From: JBELHO01 sp042091375
Lineage (GTDB): Bacteria > Pseudomonadota > Gammaproteobacteria > Enterobacterales > Alteromonadaceae
NCBI GenBank assembly: GCA_042091375.1
Contig: JBELHO010000094.1
Coordinates: forward strand, 1 to 7,104
Direction: 5' to 3'
Length of the DNA: 7,104 nucleotides
How positions within the stretch are numbered: position 1 is the stretch's first letter; the number at the start of each line of letters is the position of its first letter. Under the pieces are notes generated by a model. That model was not told the origin of the DNA, did not search any database, and saw only the letters and a list, made by a program, of their open reading frames with translations. A program made the translations under genes and the position numbers. This document shows positions 1-5,419 of this stretch, piece after piece.

Positions 1-85
1 AAGACTAGAGAGTTACATTTTTTCTTGGTTGAACAGCTGTTGCAACACAAAAAACAAGCCAAACAGGCCAAGCAAAAAATATCAT

Positions 86-1384
86 TTAACGTCGTTTTTT
101 TGACTGTTTCGGTTTGCCCGTTTGTTTTGCCCGCCGCTTTGCTGCAGGACTTTGTTGCTCTTTTTTACGAGCCAATAACTGATTTTTTTGTTTAGTCGCT
201 TGATAGCGACTTTTCTTGATCACCTCAGTTTTTTCTCCCTCGTATTGAGGCGGTAAACTGCGATCAAATTCATATCCTGGCACAATAATTCGTTCAAACT
301 TGCGGTCAATTAACTGTTCAATGTTGTCCAAGAATTTTTCATCTTTGGGGCTAACCAAGGAGATAGCTGTTCCCGATTTACCTGCTCTACCGGTGCGTCC
401 AATGCGATGCACATAATCCTCAGGTAAAAATGGCAAGTGATAATTGACCACATATGACAAATCATCAATGTCTAAACCGCGAGCAGCAACATCGGTGGCA
501 ACCAATACCCTCACTTTTCCTTGAGTAAAGTGCTCTAAGGCTTTATTCCTGCCCCCTTGTGAAATATCACCGTGACACAATGCGGTCGAAATCCCATCGA
601 GTTTCAGGGCTTTAGCTAATACATTAGCACTGTCTTTGGTACCCGCAAACACCATTACCTGACGCCAATTATTAACCCCTATTAATTCAGATAACAACTC
701 GCGTTTGCGTTGCTCACTGACCCAATACACTGCTTGTTTAACTTTGCCTGAGGTGGTGTTTTGTTTTGCTATCTGAATCGTCTTTGGAGTGTTTAATACT
801 GTTTTTGCTAGGGTTTTTACTTTGTTTGAAAAGGTCGCAGAAAACATAAGGGTTTGATGTTGCTGTTTAATTAACCCTAATATTTTTTCAATATCGGTTA
901 GAAAGCCCATATCTAACATGCGATCGGCTTCGTCGAGCACTAGGTGCTTAATATGAGTCAAATCAATATTTCGCAAGCCGATATGCTCTAGTAATCTACC
1001 GGGAGTAGCAACAACAATATTGACACCAGCTTTAAGTGCTTTGGTTTGTCCTGCCATACCAACACCACCGTAAATAACGGTGCTGCGAATTGGCAAAAAC
1101 TCACTGTAAGTCGCTATGTTACTAGCCACTTGCGCGGCAAGTTCTCGTGTTGGCGTTAAAATTAATGCCGTCGTTAACTGAGTAGAGTAACCTAATACAG
1201 CCTCTAAAATAGGCAAACTAAAGGCGGCAGTTTTACCTGTACCGGTTTGAGCACTCGCTAAAATATCATTACCGGCTCTAATCACCGGAATGGCGCGTTG
1301 TTGTATTGGCGTTAAATTTTTATAGCCACAGCCTTTCACCGCTCTTAACAGCTCATCAGGCAAGCCAATAGCATCGACACTCAT
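86..1384 (-). CDS. rhlE: RhlE-family ATP-dependent DEAD-box RNA helicase
   Basis: A 432-residue cytoplasmic RNA helicase that unwinds or remodels RNA duplexes using ATP; bacterial RhlE proteins act in ribosome assembly and RNA turnover. All core motifs are visible in order: Q motif (TPIQ, 25-28), Walker A (AQTGTGKT, 45-52), Ia (PTRELA, 78-83), Ib (TPGR, 127-130), DEAD (151-154), SAT (182-184), motif IV near 243-249, motif V (ATDVAARGLD, 296-305) and motif VI (HRIGRTGR, 326-333). From about residue 388 the tail is rich in Lys, Arg and Gln and probably binds RNA non-specifically, as in other RhlE proteins. The ATG start is preceded by GGAAG at 5-nt spacing and matches the usual RhlE N-terminus. 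Oddity: residue 3 is Val where the family normally has the conserved Phe upstream of the Q motif. The gene has its own promoter. Family assignment is very secure; RhlE rather than another DEAD-box subgroup is likely. Confidence 0.95.
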   Translation of the reverse strand: MSVDAIGLPDELLRAVKGCGYKNLTPIQQRAIPVIRAGNDILASAQTGTGKTAAFSLPILEAVLGYSTQLTTALILTPTRELAAQVASNIATYSEFLPIRSTVIYGGVGMAGQTKALKAGVNIVVATPGRLLEHIGLRNIDLTHIKHLVLDEADRMLDMGFLTDIEKILGLIKQQHQTLMFSATFSNKVKTLAKTVLNTPKTIQIAKQNTTSGKVKQAVYWVSEQRKRELLSELIGVNNWRQVMVFAGTKDSANVLAKALKLDGISTALCHGDISQGGRNKALEHFTQGKVRVLVATDVAARGLDIDDLSYVVNYHLPFLPEDYVHRIGRTGRAGKSGTAISLVSPKDEKFLDNIEQLIDRKFERIIVPGYEFDRSLPPQYEGEKTEVIKKSRYQATKQKNQLLARKKEQQSPAAKRRAKQTGKPKQSKKRR

Positions 1385-1409
1385 TTATACTTCCAAAAAT
1401 TCTTAAATT

Positions 1410-1419
1410 GCGATATCGC
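1410..1419. repeat. 10-bp perfect palindrome at the predicted rhlE transcription start
   Basis: GCGATATCGC is a perfect palindrome immediately downstream of the predicted -10 box and overlaps the likely transcription start. The position would suit a repressor site, but one 10-bp palindrome can occur by chance and no known operator is recognised. Confidence 0.3.
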
Positions 1420-1420
1420 C

Positions 1421-1452
1421 ATTATAACAGCAATGTGCTTATTGCTTGTCTA
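1421..1452 (-). promoter_or_regulatory. Predicted extended -10 promoter of the rhlE-like gene
   Basis: Read on the minus strand, TGTTATAAT occupies 1429-1421: a perfect TATAAT box with the TG of an extended -10 element one base upstream. A TAGACA (5 of 6 matches to TTGACA) lies at 1452-1447, but the 20-nt spacer is too long for a standard -35, so the extended -10 probably carries the activity. Transcription would start near 1414, giving a leader of about 30 nt with GGAAG before the ATG at 1384. This suggests the helicase is transcribed separately from the upstream symporter gene. Prediction by eye. Confidence 0.6.
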
Positions 1453-1514
1453 TTATTTAAAAATAACTGTGGCGCTCAGTATCTTGCACAGAAATAAAAA
1501 ACATAAAACTACAC

Positions 1515-1539
1515 AATAGCCCTGAGTATTCGGGCTATT
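1515..1539 (-). terminator. Candidate terminator downstream of the AGCS symporter gene
   Basis: Perfect 8-bp arms AATAGCCC (1515-1522) and GGGCTATT (1532-1539) enclose a 9-nt loop, starting 8 bases after the symporter TAA stop. On the minus strand the stem is followed by GTGTAG and then two T-runs (TTTT, TTTTTT) rather than an immediate uninterrupted T tract, so termination may be partial. On the plus strand only TTTT follows. Its location just past a stop codon and ahead of the rhlE promoter supports a terminator role. Confidence 0.55.
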
Positions 1540-1547
1540 TTACTCTG

Positions 1548-2969
1548 TTAACTTGAGGTCTTTTGCCATACGCCCGACGTAAGCCCTAGTTGTTTATGCT
1601 CATCCTCTGAAGGCTGAAAAGTAGGTAACTTACCGGCATTTTTTTGCTGATGGTAATCTTGGGTAATAGCCACCACCACTTTGGTCAATAACAGCAAAGC
1701 GATGACGTTAACAATTGTCATTAAGCCGGTAGAAAGATCGGCTAAGGCAATCACTTGCGGCAAACTAGCGGTAGAGCCAAATACTAGCATAGCTAAGAAA
1801 CCCAATCGTAAAAACCATCGCCCCCAGATGTGATCCATTTTCAAATATTTTAAATTATTATCAGCATAGGCAAAGTTAGCGACGATTGAGGTAAATGCAA
1901 ACAATAAAATGGCTAAGGTTACAAAATCACTACCCCAGGAGCCAACTTGATAAGCCATGGCCTGTTGGGTCAGTTGAATACCTTGTATGTCACTGCCAGT
2001 GTTTTTAAACAGTAAAATGACAAAAGCTGTACAAGAGCAAATAACAATAGTATCAAAAAATACTGCCAGCATTTGCAGATAACCTTGTGAGGCAGGATGC
2101 GAAGGATAAGGCACTGCAGCGGCAGCTACATTAGGTGAACTGCCCATCCCTGCTTCATTTGAATAAAGTCCTCGTTTTACACCTTGCACTATGGCGGCAC
2201 CGACTAAACCACCGCCCGCCTCTTGCAGGCCAAATGCAGAACGGACAATGTCAGCAATAATGGCAGGGATCTGTGCTATATTCATCGCCACAATAAATAG
2301 ACAAACAACAATGTAAGCAACCCCCATAAAAGGCACAGTGAATTCAGCAAAACGGGCTATTTTTTTTAAGCCGCCTAAAATAACTGAGGCTGCTAAAACC
2401 GTGATCACCACACCAGTAAGCAATGGATCAATACCAAAAGACCCATTAAAGGCGTCGGTTATCGAGTTGGCTTGCACTGAGCTAAACACAAAGCCATAAC
2501 CAAAAAACAAACACAGCGAAAAAGTAATTGCCAAGGTTTTGCTGTTCAGGCCTTTACTCATATAATAAGCTGGACCTCCGCGAAAATTGCCTTGTTGATC
2601 GCGTTCTTTGTATAACTGCCCTAGCGCGCTCTCGGCAAAACCGGTGGCCATCCCCACTAAGGCAATAACCCACATCCAAAAAACAGCGCCTGCACCACCT
2701 AATGATATTGCAACAGCAACCCCCATTAAGTTACCTGTGCCCACACGCGCCGCCAAGCTTGTGCACAGCGCTTGAAATGACGAAATCCCCTGAGGTGATG
2801 ACTTGCGGCTTAATTTAAGCAGGCTAAACATGTGAAAAAAGTGCTTAAATTGCAACGCTTTCAGGCGAATGGTAAACCAAATGCCACACCCAGTAAGCAG
2901 ATAAATCAGAATGCTGCCCCATAAATAGCCATTAATGGCTCCTACCCACTGCTCAATCAATTGTTTCAC
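1548..2969 (-). CDS. AGCS-family sodium:alanine/glycine symporter
   Basis: A 473-residue inner-membrane transporter of the alanine/glycine:cation symporter family (AlsT/DagA/AgcS type), which imports small neutral amino acids with Na+. Visible family signatures are the GTGNLMGVAVAI stretch (77-88) followed by GGAGAVFWMW, the GGPAYYM motif (131-137) and GVKRGLYSNEAGMGSSP (263-279), a hallmark of the family. Multiple hydrophobic segments span about residues 15 to 435, ending in a polar cytoplasmic tail. Length is normal. The start is GTG: the only upstream in-frame codons are TAA AAA CAT GCT GGG, so no earlier start exists. The first residues align with the usual pattern of an amphipathic N-terminus followed by TIRL and QF. 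No clear Shine-Dalgarno is present. It is divergent from an exported peptidase, which could supply amino acids (inference). Exact substrate cannot be read from sequence; alanine or glycine is likeliest. Confidence 0.95.
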   Translation of the reverse strand: MKQLIEQWVGAINGYLWGSILIYLLTGCGIWFTIRLKALQFKHFFHMFSLLKLSRKSSPQGISSFQALCTSLAARVGTGNLMGVAVAISLGGAGAVFWMWVIALVGMATGFAESALGQLYKERDQQGNFRGGPAYYMSKGLNSKTLAITFSLCLFFGYGFVFSSVQANSITDAFNGSFGIDPLLTGVVITVLAASVILGGLKKIARFAEFTVPFMGVAYIVVCLFIVAMNIAQIPAIIADIVRSAFGLQEAGGGLVGAAIVQGVKRGLYSNEAGMGSSPNVAAAAVPYPSHPASQGYLQMLAVFFDTIVICSCTAFVILLFKNTGSDIQGIQLTQQAMAYQVGSWGSDFVTLAILLFAFTSIVANFAYADNNLKYLKMDHIWGRWFLRLGFLAMLVFGSTASLPQVIALADLSTGLMTIVNVIALLLLTKVVVAITQDYHQQKNAGKLPTFQPSEDEHKQLGLTSGVWQKTSS

Positions 2970-2977
2970 CCCAGCAT
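2966..2977 (-). other. Minimal upstream ORF overlapping the symporter start
   Basis: On the minus strand, ATG CTG GGG TGA encodes Met-Leu-Gly-stop, and its TGA overlaps the symporter's GTG start in the shared GTGA. With no clear Shine-Dalgarno before the GTG, this arrangement could permit terminational reinitiation. Equally it may be chance. Seen directly in the sequence; function is speculation. Confidence 0.2.
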
Positions 2978-2991
2978 GTTTTTAAAGCTAT

Positions 2992-3000
2992 GTTATAACA
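2992..3000 (-). promoter_or_regulatory. Predicted extended -10 promoter of the symporter gene
   Basis: On the minus strand TGTTATAAC provides TATAAC (5 of 6 to consensus) with an extended -10 TG. No convincing -35 sits 16-18 nt upstream. Transcription would start around 2985, leaving only about 16 nt of leader before the GTG at 2969. The box lies within the palindrome TGTTATAACA (2991-3000), so the same element reads identically on the plus strand and could also contribute to transcription toward the peptidase. Moderate prediction. Confidence 0.4.
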
Positions 3001-3138
3001 GACATATTAATGACTAGCTAGACAAATACCCGTGACCTTGAAGAAAGCCAATATTAGCTCATGTGTTTGCCCACATTTTACCCAAAAAAAATGCAACTAA
3101 TAGTTGAACTGCAAGAAATATTTGCTGGTTGTGCCGCA

Positions 3139-3144
3139 TATGAT
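3139..3144 (+). promoter_or_regulatory. Possible -10 box of the S9 peptidase gene
   Basis: TATGAT matches TATAAT at 5 of 6 positions and would give a leader of about 38 nt before the ATG at 3189. No good -35 hexamer is found at 16-18 nt spacing, so the promoter may need an activator or the box may be fortuitous. It is the best candidate seen near the start in this 219-bp divergent region. Confidence 0.25.
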
Positions 3145-3178
3145 AGAGTGGCTGCCGAGTATTTTTCCGATTCAAGAC

Positions 3179-3184
3179 AAGGAG
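3179..3184 (+). promoter_or_regulatory. Ribosome binding site of the S9 peptidase gene
   Basis: AAGGAG lies four bases before the ATG at 3189. It is a near-ideal Shine-Dalgarno sequence and, together with the signal peptide that starts at this Met, fixes the translation start. Confidence 0.8.
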
Positions 3185-3188
3185 TACC

Positions 3189-5252
3189 ATGTTTAAACAT
3201 CTCAATAAACTATTACTTATTTCTGTGGCATTATTGACATACCCTGCAGTTGTCAACGCAGATACCGCTGAGCCCGCTAATGAGAAATTGATTAATTACC
3301 AAGATATTTTTAACTTGGAATATGCAGCTTCACCACAAGTCAGTCCCAACGGTAAATATGTCATTTATGAGCGCCGCTCTATGGACATTATGACCGACAG
3401 TACGCGAACCAATCTATGGCAAGTAAATATTGATGGTAGTGACCATCAACCGGTATTTTCAGGTAAAGCTAACTACCGCATGCCGCGATTTTCTCCTGAT
3501 GGCAAACGCTTAGCTTATCTTTCTACCTCGGAGGGAGACTATCAGCTTTATATTCTTTGGCTAGATACAGGTAAAACCTCACGAGTCACCAATTTACAAA
3601 AAGCACCGGGTAATATTTCTTGGTCTCCTGATGGTCAATGGTTAGCTTTTTCGATGTTTAAACCAGGTAAAGCTACCACACTTTTCCAAGACATGCCTAA
3701 ACAACCTAAAGGGGCAAAATGGGCAGGAAAGGCTAAGTACATTGACCAAATGTATTATCGCAGTGATTCTGGCGGTTATAACCAAATAGGCTTTAGTCAT
3801 ATTTATCTAGTTCCAGCTTTGGGCGGCACAGCTCGGCAAATTACCTCTGGCGATTTTAATCACAGCGGTGTGATCAACTGGTCAAAGGACAGTAGTAAAC
3901 TAATTATTTCCGGTGATCGCCATCCTGATTGGCAAGATAGACCTCTTGAATCTGATATTTATCAAATTGATATTAACACCGGTAAAGTCACTGAGTTAAT
4001 TAAACGCGCCGGTCCTGATCACAGCCCGAAGCTCAGCCCTAACGGTAAAAAAATTGCTTATTTGAGCTTTGAAGACAAAAAAATGTCAAGTCAGAATAAC
4101 CATCTATACGTTATGGATAGCGATGGCAAAAACGTGAAGGATCTGACTGTTTCTTTAGACCGCAGTGTCAGTAATATTCAATGGGCAAAAGACAGCAAAG
4201 GCATTTATTTTAGTTATGACGACCAAGGCCAAAGTTATGTTGGTTATGTCAACTTAGCAGGTAAGCGCAAAGCAAAAATAGTTAAAATTGGTGGTCAGTC
4301 GCTTGGGCGTCCATACACTTCAGGTGATTACGCTGTGATAGGCAAAGACACTTTAGTGTATACTAAGGCAAATGCTGAGCGCCCTGCCGACTTAGCTGTG
4401 ATAAATAAGAAAAGTAAAGTCACGCAATTAACGTCGTTAAATGAAGATATCTTTGCTCACAAAACCTTGTCGTCTGTGCAGTTAATGACGGTTAAATCAA
4501 GCATAGATCAACGCGACATTGAAGCGTGGATAGCACTTCCTGCTAATTTTGATAGCACTAAAAAATACCCGTTGATTTTAGAAATTCACGGCGGCCCCCA
4601 TACCGCTTATGGACCTAATTTCAGCGCTGAAATACAACTAATGGCTGCCCAAGGCTATGTGGTGGTATGGGCTAATCCCAGAGGAAGTACTTCGTACGGC
4701 GCTGATTTTGCTAATTTAATTCATCATAATTACCCTTCGCAAGATTACGACGATTTGATGGACGCAGTAGACGGTGTCATCGCTAAAGGTTACGTTGATG
4801 AAAAACAATTATATGTCACCGGAGGCTCAGGTGGAGGGGTATTAACGGCATGGATTATTGGTAAAACCGACCGTTTTAAAGCCGCGGTGGTAGTTAAACC
4901 GGTCATAAACTGGTTGAGTTTTAGTTTAACCGCGGATGCCTATGCTTATTTCAGTAAATATTGGATGCCGGGCATGCCTTGGGATCACGTTGATCATTTG
5001 TGGAAACATTCACCTTTATCCCTTGTTGGCAACGTAACCACCCCGACTATGCTACTTACTGGAGAGGCTGATTACCGCACGCCGATGAGTGAAACCGAGC
5101 AATACTACCAAGCTTTACAACTTCGAAAAGTTGAATCTGCCATGGTGCGTATTCCCGGAGCCAATCATGGCATCGCATCAAGGCCCAGTAACTTAATTAA
5201 AAAAGTGGGTAATATTTTAGCTTGGTTTGAGAAGTACAAAACTGACAATTAA
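3189..5252 (+). CDS. Exported S9-family serine peptidase (prolyl oligopeptidase superfamily, S9C-like)
   Basis: A 687-residue serine peptidase that probably cleaves dipeptides or acyl-amino acids from peptides outside the cytoplasm. Residues 1-24 form a signal peptide (basic start, LLLISVALL core, VNA cleavage site before Asp25). Residues about 45-400 contain TolB/PD40-type propeller repeats: SPNG 52-55, SPDG 102-105, SPDG 146-149, WSKD 231-234, SPNG 283-286 and WAKD 332-335. The alpha/beta-hydrolase domain follows, with HGGPH (467-471) probably contributing the oxyanion hole. The nucleophile is Ser547 in GGSGGG, the acid Asp628 in GEADYRTP and the base His660 in GANHG, with spacing typical of family S9. 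The nucleophile elbow has Gly after Ser, where many S9C enzymes have Tyr. Length is normal and the gene intact. It is divergent from an amino-acid symporter, which suggests a nutrient-scavenging role (inference). Dipeptidyl versus acylaminoacyl specificity cannot be decided. Confidence 0.93.
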   Translation: MFKHLNKLLLISVALLTYPAVVNADTAEPANEKLINYQDIFNLEYAASPQVSPNGKYVIYERRSMDIMTDSTRTNLWQVNIDGSDHQPVFSGKANYRMPRFSPDGKRLAYLSTSEGDYQLYILWLDTGKTSRVTNLQKAPGNISWSPDGQWLAFSMFKPGKATTLFQDMPKQPKGAKWAGKAKYIDQMYYRSDSGGYNQIGFSHIYLVPALGGTARQITSGDFNHSGVINWSKDSSKLIISGDRHPDWQDRPLESDIYQIDINTGKVTELIKRAGPDHSPKLSPNGKKIAYLSFEDKKMSSQNNHLYVMDSDGKNVKDLTVSLDRSVSNIQWAKDSKGIYFSYDDQGQSYVGYVNLAGKRKAKIVKIGGQSLGRPYTSGDYAVIGKDTLVYTKANAERPADLAVINKKSKVTQLTSLNEDIFAHKTLSSVQLMTVKSSIDQRDIEAWIALPANFDSTKKYPLILEIHGGPHTAYGPNFSAEIQLMAAQGYVVVWANPRGSTSYGADFANLIHHNYPSQDYDDLMDAVDGVIAKGYVDEKQLYVTGGSGGGVLTAWIIGKTDRFKAAVVVKPVINWLSFSLTADAYAYFSKYWMPGMPWDHVDHLWKHSPLSLVGNVTTPTMLLTGEADYRTPMSETEQYYQALQLRKVESAMVRIPGANHGIASRPSNLIKKVGNILAWFEKYKTDN

Positions 5253-5269
5253 TCGAGCTATATTAACTC

Positions 5270-5299
5270 TAAGCCATCAATGCTGTTATTGATGGCTTA
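5270..5299. terminator. Stem-loop between convergent genes, candidate bidirectional terminator
   Basis: TAAGCCATCAAT (5270-5281) and ATTGATGGCTTA (5288-5299) are perfectly complementary 12-bp arms around a 6-nt loop, starting 17 bases after the peptidase stop. The CotH gene ends 120 bp away on the opposite strand, so the element could serve both transcripts. Neither side has a strong T tract (TAATTAGGTATTT on the plus strand), so it may instead block 3' exonucleases or act as an inefficient terminator. The rest of the 167-bp gap shows nothing recognisable. Confidence 0.6.
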
Positions 5300-5419
5300 T
5301 AATTAGGTATTTAAAAAAATAGAGCAACCAAGACCACCACCCAGCGATAAGTATTGGCAGAGTAAAGAATTGAGTGATGACTTGCTACACTTTATATATA
5401 GATACTGTTCAAGCTCTGA

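Noticed and set aside
28..46. Imperfect palindrome around AACAGCTGTT downstream of the helicase gene
   Set aside because: It has no loop, so it does not make a good hairpin, there is no T tract beside it, and it matches no operator I recognise. Probably chance.
50..80. Possible terminator after the helicase gene
   Set aside because: On the minus strand there is a T run, but the only pairing seen is a 4-bp GGCC/GGCT stem with one G-U pair, too weak to call.
1..195. Plus-strand frames open from the left edge, one stopping at 101-103 and one at 193-195
   Set aside because: Either could be the tail of a convergent gene, but too little is visible, and both run into the antisense of the helicase C-terminus. 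The first 85 bases cannot be assigned.
3120..3150. Sigma-54 promoter in the divergent region
   Set aside because: GGCAC occurs on the minus strand, but the GG-N10-GC spacing is not met.
2970..3188. Glycine riboswitch ahead of the AGCS symporter
   Set aside because: Such riboswitches do precede some AGCS genes, but the predicted leader is very short and no tandem aptamer-like conserved core was seen.
3059..3256. 65-residue open frame on the minus strand
   Set aside because: It overlaps the start and signal-peptide region of the S9 peptidase in antisense, and its residues resemble no family I know. It is better explained as a shadow.
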